Source: JAVVHH01 sp963848035
Lineage (GTDB): Bacteria; Pseudomonadota; Alphaproteobacteria; Acetobacterales; Acetobacteraceae
Direction of reading: 5' to 3'
Assembly (NCBI GenBank): GCA_963848035.1
Contig: CAWKCD010000001.1
Location: 3,844,001 to 3,908,000, forward strand
Length of the DNA stretch: 64,000 nucleotides
Part shown: in pieces, positions 1 to 8,017 of the stretch
Position numbering within the stretch: position 1 is the stretch's first letter
How the letters are laid out: each line of letters starts with the position of its first letter
The notes under the pieces: generated by a model
Told to the model about the DNA's origin: nothing
Seen by the model: only the letters and a program-made list of their open reading frames with translations
The model's database searches: none
Position numbers and translations under genes: made by a program

Positions 1-73
1 AGCGGCCGGTGTTGAAGATGTAAGGCGACGCGGCCGTTTTGGACGCGTCGCCGATGACGTGACCATCAAGCAT
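1..73 (-). CDS. N-terminus of an unidentified gene (cut by window edge)
   Basis: An ATG at 73..71 lies inside the last codons of the upstream aminotransferase gene (8-base overlap) and opens a frame that runs out of the window after 24 codons. The peptide begins MLDGHVIGDASK and its codons end mostly in G or C, as in real genes here. Overlapping starts are the rule in this genome, which supports it. It would be the next gene of the surface-sugar operon, but too little is visible to name a family. It may equally be untranslated sequence. Confidence 0.4.
   Translation of the reverse strand, partial: MLDGHVIGDASKTAASPYIFNTGR
24..52. repeat. 9-bp perfect inverted repeat
   Basis: GGCGACGCG (24-32) and CGCGTCGCC (44-52) are perfect complements around an 11-base loop. 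It lies just past the aminotransferase stop. No T-run follows on the minus strand, so it is a weak candidate for a terminator; if the partial gene at 1-73 is real it is simply coding sequence. Confidence 0.4.
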
Positions 74-1175
74 CCAGGAGTTCCGGCAGGTGCTCGAGGG
101 CGGACGCGACGTGGGCGACTTCGTCGGGTGAGAGGTAGTCCCCCATCGGCAGGCTCAGCACGGTGGCGGCGAGTTCGGCGGCGACGGGGTAGCGTGCGCG
201 ATCGTATTGGCCGACGTAGCAGGGCTGATCGAAGGGGGCGATCGGGTAGTGCACCATGGTTTGCACACCGGTGGCGGCGAGGTCGGCCTGCAGGCGGTCG
301 CGGTCCTTGGTCCGGAGCACGAATTGATGCCAGACCATGTCCAGGCCGGCGGACGCCGGGGAAGCGATGCCGGGGTGGCCTTGCAGGGCGCGGAGGTAGT
401 GGGTCGCTACAGCCCGGCGGCGGGCGTTGGCGGCATCGAGGTCCGGCAGTTTGACGCTGAGCAGGGCGGCTTGCAGCTCGTCGAGGCGCGAGTTCCGGCC
501 GAGCAGGTCGTGGCGGTATTTCACCGTGGAGCCGTAATTGCGGAGCTGGCGCAGCTTGTCGGCCATCTGCGCGTCGTTGGTGCAGATCGCGCCGCCGTCG
601 CCGAAGGCGCCGAGATTCTTGGTGGGGTAGAAGCTGAAAGCGGCGGCGGCGCCGAATGCGCCGGCGCGGATGCCGTTGCGCTCGGCGCCGTGGGCTTGCG
701 CGGCGTCTTCTATGACGAGCAGGCCGAAGCGCTCGGCAATGGCGGTGATCGCTTCCATGTCGGCGAGGCGGCCGTAGAGATGGACCGGGATGATCACGCG
801 GGTGCGCGGCGTGATCGCGGCGGTGATCTGGTCTGGATCGATAAGGCCGTCGTGCCGGACGTCGACCGGAACGGGGTGGGCGCCGAGCAGCGAGACGGCG
901 CTCCAGGTGGCGAGGAAGGTGAAGGCGGGGACGAGGACTTCATCGCCGGGCTGTACGCCGGCGGCTTGCAGGGCGAGGGTCAGGGCGTCGAGGCCGTTGC
1001 CGACGCCGATGCAGTGCGCGGCGCCGCAATAGGTGGCGAAGCCGGTTTCGAAGCGCCGGACCTCGTCGCCGAGGATGAATTGCTTGCCGGCGACGATGTC
1101 GGCCGCAACTTGGCGCAGCGCCGGGCGGTATCGCTCGTTCGCCCGGGCGACGTCGTAGGCCTCTACGCGCTTCAC
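66..1175 (-). CDS. DegT/DnrJ/EryC1/StrS-family sugar aminotransferase
   Basis: A 369-residue PLP-dependent aminotransferase of the family that adds an amino group to keto-sugar nucleotides. The PLP-binding lysine is about K186 in SFYPTKNLGAFGDGG, preceded by the cofactor-binding VIEDAAQAHGA stretch; length is typical. The GTG start (1175-1173) overlaps the TGA of the preceding ketoisomerase-like gene in a GTGA, which fixes both the start and the frame of the broken neighbour. With that neighbour it matches FdtA/FdtB or QdtA/QdtB pairs, which convert dTDP-4-keto-6-deoxyglucose to dTDP-3-amino-3,6-dideoxy sugars for surface glycans. The exact product sugar cannot be told from sequence. Confidence 0.9.
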   Translation of the reverse strand: MKRVEAYDVARANERYRPALRQVAADIVAGKQFILGDEVRRFETGFATYCGAAHCIGVGNGLDALTLALQAAGVQPGDEVLVPAFTFLATWSAVSLLGAHPVPVDVRHDGLIDPDQITAAITPRTRVIIPVHLYGRLADMEAITAIAERFGLLVIEDAAQAHGAERNGIRAGAFGAAAAFSFYPTKNLGAFGDGGAICTNDAQMADKLRQLRNYGSTVKYRHDLLGRNSRLDELQAALLSVKLPDLDAANARRRAVATHYLRALQGHPGIASPASAGLDMVWHQFVLRTKDRDRLQADLAATGVQTMVHYPIAPFDQPCYVGQYDRARYPVAAELAATVLSLPMGDYLSPDEVAHVASALEHLPELLDA

Positions 1176-1650
1176 GGGCGCAGGCCGAGGCGGTGGCGGG
1201 ATTGCTGGCGGAAATCGGCGTATTCGCGGACGTAGTCGCTCTCGTCATAGGTGTGGCTGGCGAGGACTAAGCAGACGGAGTTGCCGGAGAAATTGTCGAG
1301 CGTGCGCCAGACCCAGGGGCCGGTGATGTAGCCGCGGTTGGCGCGGCAGAGATGGACGGTACGCTTCTCGACGCCATGTCGAGATGGAGGTCGAAGCTGC
1401 CGGAGAGGGCGATAAAGACCTGCGAAAGCTGCCGGTGCGCGTGGCCGGCGCGTTCGGCGAGCGAGGGGATATCGTAAAGGTAGTAGACGCGCTCGACGTC
1501 GAACGGGATGTGGCGGCCGCCCTCGATGAAGCTGAGGTTGCCGCGGGTGTCATGCATGACCGGGAAGTCGGTCCAGTTGCAGAGCGACAGCGGGCGAGGC
1601 AGCACGCTGCGAAGGCGGACGCGTGGCGGATGGGCGAGCGTGGTTTCCAT
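1172..1650 (-). pseudogene. WxcM/FdtA-like dTDP-sugar 3,4-ketoisomerase, frameshifted
   Basis: A cupin-type ketoisomerase of the WxcM/FdtA/QdtA family, broken by one missing base near 1377. The first part reads normally (start ATG 1650, RGNLSFIEGGRHIPF, GHAHRQLSQVFIALSGS). After SFDLHLD the frame slips; restoring one base (GAC-GAT instead of GAC-AT) gives GVEKRTVHLCRANRGY, TGPWVWRTLDNFSG and LASHTYDESDYVREY, exactly the family's C-terminal half, ending at the TGA that overlaps the aminotransferase start. Length 479 is one base short of a multiple of three. This is either a recent pseudogene or a sequencing deletion. The AGGGAA motif before the ATG is a plausible ribosome binding site. Confidence 0.85.
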
Positions 1651-1662
1651 GTTTCGGTTCCC

Positions 1663-2904
1663 TTATTGCGTGCGCGCAGGTGCGGAAGCGTCGAACGGGG
1701 GGAAGGTCCAGCCGACCACCGAACGACGATGTGCTTCGAGGTGGACGTGCTCCATGATCACGTCGATGAAGGACTCCATGGAGAACAGCCGCGCGGCTTC
1801 GTCGGCCGAGGCGGCCACTTTGGCGGGCATGTCCGGATCGGCGAGCGTGGCCGCGAGCGTCGCGTCGAGCTGGTCGGGGAAGTCGGCGGCATCGATGTCG
1901 AGGCCGAGGAAAGCGGGGCAGTCCGCGAGGGCGCGCTGGAGATGTGGCGTGCAGTCGGAGAGGACGGCCGATTTTGCGCGTAGCCCGGCCATGATCCGCT
2001 CGTGGATGCCGTGGCGGACGGAGGGCGAGGTATTCACGACGATCTTGCTTTCGGCATACAGCGCGTCGAGTTGGGAGCCGGGCAGGGCCGGGGCGAAGCG
2101 GGCGCGGGCGTCGCTCCGGTCGAGGTGGGACCAGTCGCCAACGATCAGGACGTCGTGCCGCATGAGGTTCTGCACCATGCGCTCGGCGCGTTTGGCGCGG
2201 GCGTAGCGGTCGATGCTGCAGCAGACGTAGAGGAGGAGTTCGCGTTGGCTGCCGCAATGGAGGTTGTGGCGCTCGAAGGCGGCGCGGCAGATGGCGGCGA
2301 TGGTCTCGTTGGAGCCGCTGAGCACTTCGGCCGCGCTCTCGTGGAGGATCTGCTGGGTGACGCGGGGGAGGACATCCCATTCAAGCTGGATGCGCGCCGG
2401 GTCGATGCCGGTCTTGACGAAGACGGTGTCGTAGGGGCGGTTCGACCAGGCGATGCGGTCGGCGCGGTCATTGGCGGGATAGCCGTAGCGAACGACGCTG
2501 GCGAAAGTCTTGCCGCCCATGACGTCGCGGTAGGTCTCGAGGAAGTCCTGGCAGCTATAGAGGAGATAGAGGCCGGGCCCCTCGGCGGCGTGCAGCGCGG
2601 GGCGGTAGTAGGGGCTGTCGCCGAGATAGGCGAAGAAGGGGATGTTGCTCTTGCTCCAGAAGTTCTCGCCGTTGGTTTTGAAGTCCATGCCGAAACCCTG
2701 GAAGCTGAAGCAAAACTCGGGGTTGCGCTGTCCGAGTGCCTCGAGCAGGGGATCGCGCCAGTTTCCTTGCAGATCGATCAGCTTGTATTCGAGGCCGTGG
2801 CGCGAAAAGCCGGCGAGGATCTGTTCGATCCACCACCGCAGGATCCCGTTGGCGTTTTCTCCGACGAATCCGAGCACGTAAGGTTTGGTCATTTTGTCCG
2901 ACAC
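1663..2904 (-). CDS. CgeB/group-1-like glycosyltransferase
   Basis: A soluble protein of about 413 residues with the two-lobe pattern of GT-B glycosyltransferases. The N-terminal half (VLGFVGENANG, YLGDSPYY) resembles the CgeB/YkvP-like group, and the C-terminal half has the nucleotide-sugar-binding look of glycosyltransferase group 1 (SKIVVNTSPSVRHGIHERIMAGL, then a conserved acidic/Asp-Ile stretch). It begins the operon, 12 bases upstream of the ketoisomerase. A GTG at 2904 and an in-frame ATG at 2892 are both possible starts; neither has a clear ribosome binding site. Donor and acceptor are unknown; its position suggests transfer of the aminodeoxy sugar or another residue to a surface polymer. 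Confidence 0.75.
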   Translation of the reverse strand: MSDKMTKPYVLGFVGENANGILRWWIEQILAGFSRHGLEYKLIDLQGNWRDPLLEALGQRNPEFCFSFQGFGMDFKTNGENFWSKSNIPFFAYLGDSPYYRPALHAAEGPGLYLLYSCQDFLETYRDVMGGKTFASVVRYGYPANDRADRIAWSNRPYDTVFVKTGIDPARIQLEWDVLPRVTQQILHESAAEVLSGSNETIAAICRAAFERHNLHCGSQRELLLYVCCSIDRYARAKRAERMVQNLMRHDVLIVGDWSHLDRSDARARFAPALPGSQLDALYAESKIVVNTSPSVRHGIHERIMAGLRAKSAVLSDCTPHLQRALADCPAFLGLDIDAADFPDQLDATLAATLADPDMPAKVAASADEAARLFSMESFIDVIMEHVHLEAHRRSVVGWTFPPFDASAPARTQ

Positions 2905-3030
2905 CGCATCATCCGTTGATGGCTGATCGGTGCGGAATGTACCGTGTACTAATTAACAACCCGTAAAGAGGCCGAGCGTTCTCGCCGGAGCGCTCGGTGT
3001 GCTATCGGCTTCAGGGAGGGAGGAACGACC

Positions 3031-4635
3031 GTGCCGGGAATGGCGCAGCCCGATTATCAGTCGGCGGTGTTCGCGTATCAGCGCAGTGCGGATCAGGATA
3101 CTGCGGCGCCGGTGCGGCATGCGGTGGTCGTGGCGGGCGGCGGGCCGGTGGGGTTGGCGGCGGCGGTCGATCTGGCGCAGCAGGGTGTCGCGGTGGTGCT
3201 GCTCGATGACGACGACCGGCTGTCGACGGGATCGCGGGCGATCTGTTTTGCAAAACGTACGCTCGAGATCTTCGACCGGTTGGGGTGCGGCGATGCGGTG
3301 GCGGGCAAAGGTGTCGAGTGGAATACCGGGCGGGTGTTCTTGCGCGAGGGCGAACTGTATCGGTTCGACCTGCTGCCAGAGGCGGGGCATCAGCGGCCCG
3401 CGTTCGTCAACTTACAGCAATACTACGTCGAGGGATTCCTGCTCGAGCGAGCGCGGACGCTGCCAGCGTTGGAGATCAGGTGGCGGCACCGGGTCGCGGG
3501 GGTGGAGCGCGAGGCGGACGGCGTGGTGCTGACGGTGGAGACGCCTGAGGGGGAGTATCGGGTTCGCGCGGATTACCTGATCGCGGCGGATGGGTCGCGG
3601 AGCGCGGTGCGTAGGGCGCTCGGACATGAGAGCCGGGGGCAGAGTTTTCGGGATCGGTTCCTGATCGCCGACGTGCGGATGAAGGCGGATTTCCCCTCAG
3701 AGCGGTGGTTTTGGTTCGATCCGCCGTTCCATCCGGGCCAGTCGGTGCTGCTGCACCGGCAGCCGGACGACATCTGGCGGATCGACTTCCAGTTGGGATG
3801 GGATGCGGATCCGGTGCTGGAGCGGGAACCCGAGCGGGTGATTGCGCGGGTGCAGGCTTTGCTTGGGCCCGATGTGGCGTTCGAGTTGGAGTGGGTGAGC
3901 ATCTATACGTTCGCGTGCTTGCGGATGGGCTCATTCCGGGATGGCCGGGTGCTGTTCGCCGGGGATAGTGCGCATGGGGTGTCGCCGTTCGGGGCGCGGG
4001 GGGCGAATTCGGGGATCCAGGATGCCGACAACCTAGGTTGGAAGCTGGGGGCCGTGCTGAGAGGTGAGGCGCCGGACGCATTGTTGGACAGCTATGCGGC
4101 GGAGCGGGAGTTCGCGGCGGACGAGAACATCAGGGCGTCGACGCGGAGCACGGATTTCATCACGCCGAAAAGCCCGGCGAGTCGGGCGTTCCGCGATGCG
4201 GTGCTGTCATTGGCGCGGGACTGTCCGTTCGCGCGGCGGCTGGTGAATAGCGGGCGATTGTCGACGCCGTCGACGCTGGCCGGGTCGGCGTTGAACACGC
4301 CGGATGGGGAGGTCTTCGCGGGAGGGATGGCGCCGGGCGCGCCGTGCGCGGACGCGCCGCTCGGCTCGGGATGGCTGCTGCGGCAGTTGGGGGGCGCGTT
4401 CGTGCTGCTGTATTTCGGGGAGACGGCTCCGGCACCGGTGGCGGGGGTGCGGATCGTGATGGTTCCGCCCTCGATGGCCGTGGCGATGGCGCGGTATGAC
4501 GCGCGGCCGGGCACGACGTATCTGATCCGCCCGGACCAGCATGTCTGCGCACGGTGGCGCCAATTCGATCCGGGGCTTATCCAGGCAGCACTTGCCCGAG
4601 CGACGGGCTGGCGTGACGAAGCGGGGCGATGCTGA
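3031..4635 (+). CDS. FAD-dependent aromatic-ring hydroxylase-type monooxygenase
   Basis: A 534-residue class A flavin monooxygenase resembling MhpA/PheA/TfdB enzymes. Visible features are the N-terminal dinucleotide fold (VVVAGGGPVGLAAA, about residues 29-42), the DG motif (YLIAADGSRSAVRR) and the GD motif (VLFAGDSAHGVSPFGARGAN), then a thioredoxin-like C-terminal part usual in phenol hydroxylases. The GTG start at 3031 is chosen for the strong GGGAGGGAGG just upstream. It leads a three-gene run with a DUF2783 protein (7-base overlap) and an MBL-fold protein, an arrangement typical of aromatic degradation gene sets. The substrate is unknown. Confidence 0.85.
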   Translation: MPGMAQPDYQSAVFAYQRSADQDTAAPVRHAVVVAGGGPVGLAAAVDLAQQGVAVVLLDDDDRLSTGSRAICFAKRTLEIFDRLGCGDAVAGKGVEWNTGRVFLREGELYRFDLLPEAGHQRPAFVNLQQYYVEGFLLERARTLPALEIRWRHRVAGVEREADGVVLTVETPEGEYRVRADYLIAADGSRSAVRRALGHESRGQSFRDRFLIADVRMKADFPSERWFWFDPPFHPGQSVLLHRQPDDIWRIDFQLGWDADPVLEREPERVIARVQALLGPDVAFELEWVSIYTFACLRMGSFRDGRVLFAGDSAHGVSPFGARGANSGIQDADNLGWKLGAVLRGEAPDALLDSYAAEREFAADENIRASTRSTDFITPKSPASRAFRDAVLSLARDCPFARRLVNSGRLSTPSTLAGSALNTPDGEVFAGGMAPGAPCADAPLGSGWLLRQLGGAFVLLYFGETAPAPVAGVRIVMVPPSMAVAMARYDARPGTTYLIRPDQHVCARWRQFDPGLIQAALARATGWRDEAGRC

Positions 4636-4856
4636 AGCTGGAGCCGAACATCGAGAGTCCGGACGAGTTCTACGAGAGCCTGATCGAGGCGCATCGGGGG
4701 CTGTCCGAGGCGCAGAGCGTGGCGGTCAATGCGCGGCTGATCCTGCTGCTGGCCAACCAGGTCGGTGATCTGGCGACGTTGCAGGCGGTGATCGCCAAGG
4801 CGCGGGAAGGGATCGTGGCAGCGGGTGACGATCCGACGATGGCGGCGGTGGCCTGA
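4629..4856 (+). CDS. DUF2783 small protein
   Basis: A 75-residue acidic, mostly helical protein (starts MLKLEPNIESPDEFYE) that I recognise as the DUF2783 family. Its start ATG lies inside the 3' end of the flavin hydroxylase (stop 4635), so translation is probably coupled. These proteins are known mainly for being encoded next to such hydroxylases; no biochemical role is established. It may be an accessory subunit or chaperone of the hydroxylase, which is inference from position only. No signal peptide or metal-binding motif is visible. Confidence 0.75.
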   Translation: MLKLEPNIESPDEFYESLIEAHRGLSEAQSVAVNARLILLLANQVGDLATLQAVIAKAREGIVAAGDDPTMAAVA

Positions 4857-4893
4857 TCCGGCCGGCCGTAGAGCGAAAAAGGGAGAGACGACG

Positions 4894-5841
4894 ATGTCGG
4901 GTTTTGCGAGCACCAAGGATCTCGAGGACAAGACGATCTCGTTCGACGAGTTGGGGCCGGGCTTGTACGGCTACACCGCGGAGGGCGATCCCAATTCGGG
5001 CGTGGTGATCGGCGACGATTCGGTGCTGGTGGTGGATGCGCAGGCGACGCCGGCGATGGCGCGGGACGTGATCGCGCGGATCCGAACGGTGACGGACAAG
5101 CCGGTGAAGCACGTGGTGCTGACGCATTACCACGCTGTCCGGGTGCTGGGTGCGGCGGGCTACGAGGGGGCGGAGATCATCGCGTCGGATGTGACGCGGG
5201 AGATGATCGTCGAGCGCGGGCAGCAGGATATGGACAGCGAGATCGGGCGGTTTCCGCGGCTGTTCCGGGGCAAGGAGGGGATCCCGGGGCTGACCTGGCC
5301 GGACGTCACGTTCCATCGGCGGATGACGCTGTGGATGGGCAAGCGGGAGGTGCAGATCATCCATGTCGGGCGGTCGCACACGGCGGGAGATACGATCGTC
5401 TGGCTGCCGCGGGAGCGGGTGATGTTCGCGGGCGACACGGTGGAATTCGGGGCGACGCCGTATTGCGGCGATGCGCATTTCGCGGATTGGCCGGGGACGC
5501 TGGAGCGGCTGCGCGCGCTGCAGCCGGAGCGGCTCGTGCCGGGCCGGGGGAGGAGCCTGATGAGCCCGGCGGAGATCGAGGAGGGACTGGCGGGGACGGC
5601 TTCGTTCACCTCGGATCTGTTCGGGATCGCGCGGCGATCGGTGGCCGCGGGGCTGGATTTGCGGGCGACGTATCAGGCGGCGATGTCGGAGATGCGCCCG
5701 AAATATGGGCATTGGGTCATCTTCGAGCACTGCATGCCGTTCGACGTCGCCCGCGCGTTCGACGAGGCGAGCGGGCTGGACCACCCGCAGATCTGGACGG
5801 CGGAGCGCGACGTGGAGATGTGGCGCTCCCTAGAAGGTTAG
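4894..5841 (+). CDS. MBL-fold metallo-hydrolase with altered metal motif
   Basis: A 315-residue metallo-beta-lactamase-fold protein. The start ATG at 4894 has GGGAGAGAC before it. Motifs are THYHAVRV (motif I), GRSHTAGDT (motif III His), FAGDTVE (bridging Asp) and a C-terminal His in IFEHCMP. The canonical HxHxDH is changed: the Asp-His pair is Val-Arg, and PGHG is PGRG, so the second metal site should be lost while the first survives. It is the last gene of the hydroxylase operon. Members of this superfamily hydrolyse thioesters, lactones or sulfate esters, so a ring-cleavage lactone or detoxification role is possible but unproven. Confidence 0.85.
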   Translation: MSGFASTKDLEDKTISFDELGPGLYGYTAEGDPNSGVVIGDDSVLVVDAQATPAMARDVIARIRTVTDKPVKHVVLTHYHAVRVLGAAGYEGAEIIASDVTREMIVERGQQDMDSEIGRFPRLFRGKEGIPGLTWPDVTFHRRMTLWMGKREVQIIHVGRSHTAGDTIVWLPRERVMFAGDTVEFGATPYCGDAHFADWPGTLERLRALQPERLVPGRGRSLMSPAEIEEGLAGTASFTSDLFGIARRSVAAGLDLRATYQAAMSEMRPKYGHWVIFEHCMPFDVARAFDEASGLDHPQIWTAERDVEMWRSLEG

Positions 5842-6257
5842 GTCTTGGGATTCAGCCGGAGCGGCGTGCGGGCGCCGGTCCGCCAAGACGAGTTGCGCTC
5901 GTATTCAACGATGACGGCCTCGCGCCGGGGGCGGGGGGTCGACCAGACCTGCTCCTCGCGAGCCGGGCGATTAGCGCGCTTGATGGTGATGCCCATGGTG
6001 GAGTCGGCGCGGCGCACGTCGACCCGGCGGCCGCCGGGCCGCTCGGCGCTGACCGCCTCGATGGCTTCGTCGACGACGCGCTCGGGGGCGAGTTCGACCA
6101 GGCCGTGGCCGGTGGGCGCGCCGGTGGTCGGGTCGCGCGCGAGATAGGCGCGGAGCACGATGCCGTAGGGATCGAACAATTCCGCGAGTTGCTCGTCGGT
6201 GAAACCGATCGGCAGATTGGCGACGAAAACGTTGCCGCGGACGACATCAGGTCGCAT
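5838..6257 (-). CDS. RRM-domain RNA-binding protein
   Basis: A 139-residue protein with one RNA recognition motif near the N-terminus. The RNP2-like strand is VFVANLP and the RNP1-like strand GHGLVELAP; the second lacks the aromatics of the usual KGFGFVxF, so RNA contacts may differ. The C-terminal third is basic and Arg-rich. The ATG at 6257 is preferred over an in-frame TTG at 6263 because GAGGGAG sits 6 bases before the ATG. The start overlaps the end of the patatin gene (stop 6247), and the stop overlaps that of the convergent MBL gene. Bacterial RRM proteins often act in RNA stability or stress response; no target is evident. Confidence 0.85.
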   Translation of the reverse strand: MRPDVVRGNVFVANLPIGFTDEQLAELFDPYGIVLRAYLARDPTTGAPTGHGLVELAPERVVDEAIEAVSAERPGGRRVDVRRADSTMGITIKRANRPAREEQVWSTPRPRREAVIVEYERNSSWRTGARTPLRLNPKT

Positions 6258-7320
6258 GGACAACTCCCTCTACTAGCTGGTGGGCTTTGCCGGCGCCCGC
6301 CGCCGGATCTGCGTAAACTTCGACTGGGAAAGTTGCACGAAGGCCGAGCGAAGAGAAATGCTCGGTCAGCCACGTCTCGGCGGCAACGTAGCCGCGCTGC
6401 CGTTGGTTGCTGAGCAGCGGCCAACTCGGGTGCAACGCATCGGACGCGGAAAGGGCTTCGCCGGGGGCCGGGCTGATCATGTGGATACGGGCGTCGCGCA
6501 GGCGCGCCAGGGTGGGCGGCAGATCGGCGACGCCGGCGAGCGCGTTCTGGGCCAAAGCGAGGCTGTGCAGTTCGGCGCGGAGCGGGTTGCCGAAGGTGAT
6601 CTCGCTGAGCCGGTCCTTCACGGCGGCGGCGCCGTGGGGCGGCAGCAGGCGCTCGTCCGGCGTGGTGCGCACGATGAGCAGGTCGGGCGGGCAGCCGGCT
6701 TCGATGAGCGGACGGACGGGCGGGTTGCTGCTGTAGCCACCGTCCCAATACGCCTCGCCCTCGATCACGACGGCGGGGAAGATCAGCGGCAGACAGGCCG
6801 AGGCGAGCAGCGTGTCGATGCGGATCTCGGCGTCGCGGAACAGGCGGGCTTCGCCGGTGCGGACGAGGGTGGCGGCGACGACGAGTTCCGGCGTGCCGGG
6901 CTGGCCGAACAAAGGCGTGGGCAGCAGTTCGGAGAGGATGCCGCGAAGGGGGTTGATGGTGAAGGCGGTCGGGCCCGGGGCGCCGAGAGCGGAGCCGGCT
7001 TTCTGGACGGCACTGAGCATCGGCGCGGAGAACGCGGCGAGCCAGGCGGACGGGCCGGGAACTGAGCCCGAGGCGATGGCGACCCGGTGCCAGAAGGTCG
7101 TCAGCAAGTCGCGGGCGTGGTCAGGGCCGCCGCGGGCGAGGCCTTGGACGAGCATGGCGCCGTTCATCGCGCCGGCGCTGGAGCCGCTGACGACGCGGAT
7201 GCGGAGCGATGGCTCTTCGAGCAACCGTTCGAGCACGCCCCATGTGAATGCGCCGAGGGCTCCGCCGCCTTCGAGGGCGAGCGTAATATCGTGTGGCGCT
7301 TGCCGTATCGAGCCATCCAT
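6247..7320 (-). CDS. Patatin-like phospholipase
   Basis: A 357-residue RssA/patatin-type acyl hydrolase. It has the glycine-rich oxyanion motif (GGGALGAF), the nucleophile elbow GSSAG and the catalytic Asp in YWDGGYSSNPP, so the Ser-Asp dyad is intact. The ATG at 7320 follows AAGGA by a normal distance; a longer open frame upstream has no such support. The C-terminus overlaps the start of the RRM gene, so the two form an operon. No signal peptide is visible, so it probably acts on membrane lipids from the cytoplasm. Confidence 0.88.
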   Translation of the reverse strand: MDGSIRQAPHDITLALEGGGALGAFTWGVLERLLEEPSLRIRVVSGSSAGAMNGAMLVQGLARGGPDHARDLLTTFWHRVAIASGSVPGPSAWLAAFSAPMLSAVQKAGSALGAPGPTAFTINPLRGILSELLPTPLFGQPGTPELVVAATLVRTGEARLFRDAEIRIDTLLASACLPLIFPAVVIEGEAYWDGGYSSNPPVRPLIEAGCPPDLLIVRTTPDERLLPPHGAAAVKDRLSEITFGNPLRAELHSLALAQNALAGVADLPPTLARLRDARIHMISPAPGEALSASDALHPSWPLLSNQRQRGYVAAETWLTEHFSSLGLRATFPVEVYADPAAGAGKAHQLVEGVVHAT

Positions 7321-7518
7321 CGCGTGATCCTTCCTGCTGAAAACACCCTCCCAAACCGATTGGCTCAAGGATGGCGATTCGGATGGTGCAGTGCAACATA
7401 AACCCGCGCATACGTGTTCGCCTCGTAGCGCGGGCGGGTGATCGGCATAGGGATTGCAGGGGTTCGGGGCGAGGCGGCGCCGTTTCGGCAGGCCGCAGCG
7501 AACGATGGAGTCTCGACG

Positions 7519-7968
7519 GTGAACGATGCCAAGACCGCGCTCGGGCTGAAGATCCGCGCGATCAAGAAGGACAAGGGATGGAGCTGGGGTGACGTGGCGA
7601 GCCGGCTTGGGCAGTCCACGGTTTGGACGACGGCTGCTTGCCTGGGACAGATGACGATGAGCGCCGACATGGCCGAGAAGGCGCGGCTGATGTTCGACCT
7701 GACCGAGGCCGAGGCGTCGCTGCTGCAGGAAGTGCCGTATCGGGGCTCGCTGCCGACGGCGGTGCCGACGGATCCGTTGATCTACCGGTTCTACGAGCTG
7801 ATCCAGGTGTACGGGACGACATGGAAGGAGCTGATCCACGAGGAGTTCGGGGACGGGATCATGAGCGCGATCGACTTCGACATGACGCTGGAGCGGCAGC
7901 CGGACCAGAAGGGCGACCGGGTGAAAATCGGGATGTCCGGTAAGTTCCTGGCCTACAAGAGCTACTGA
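7519..7968 (+). CDS. cynS: Cyanate hydratase (cyanase)
   Basis: Converts cyanate and bicarbonate to ammonia and CO2, allowing cyanate to be detoxified or used as nitrogen. The 149-residue protein has the N-terminal helical domain (KTALGLKIRAIKK) and the catalytic core. Arg and Glu of the triad are in IYRFYELIQ and Ser in GIMSAIDF. The GTG at 7519 is chosen because GGAG lies 8 bases before it and the length then matches the family; earlier in-frame starts would add about 27 unrelated residues. No cyanate transporter or carbonic anhydrase gene is adjacent. The gene is divergent from the patatin gene across about 200 bases. Confidence 0.93.
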   Translation: MNDAKTALGLKIRAIKKDKGWSWGDVASRLGQSTVWTTAACLGQMTMSADMAEKARLMFDLTEAEASLLQEVPYRGSLPTAVPTDPLIYRFYELIQVYGTTWKELIHEEFGDGIMSAIDFDMTLERQPDQKGDRVKIGMSGKFLAYKSY

Positions 7969-7981
7969 TCGTTTGGGCCGG

Positions 7982-8003
7982 GGGTGGTGGTTTGGTCCCA
8001 CCC
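7982..8003. terminator. Weak hairpin between convergent cynS and kinase genes
   Basis: GGGTGG (7982-7987) can pair with CCACCC (7998-8003). An outer TGATCG/CGATCA pair (7966-7971, 8015-8020) includes both stop codons. It lies between converging genes and could end transcription both ways, but the loop is large and there is no T-run. Confidence 0.3.
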
Positions 8004-8017
8004 TGCGGGTCTCGCGA

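Noticed and set aside
7321..8001. N-terminal extension of the patatin gene to 8001
   Set aside because: The extension runs antisense over cynS and lacks any patatin sequence; ATG 7320 has its own ribosome binding site and the family start.
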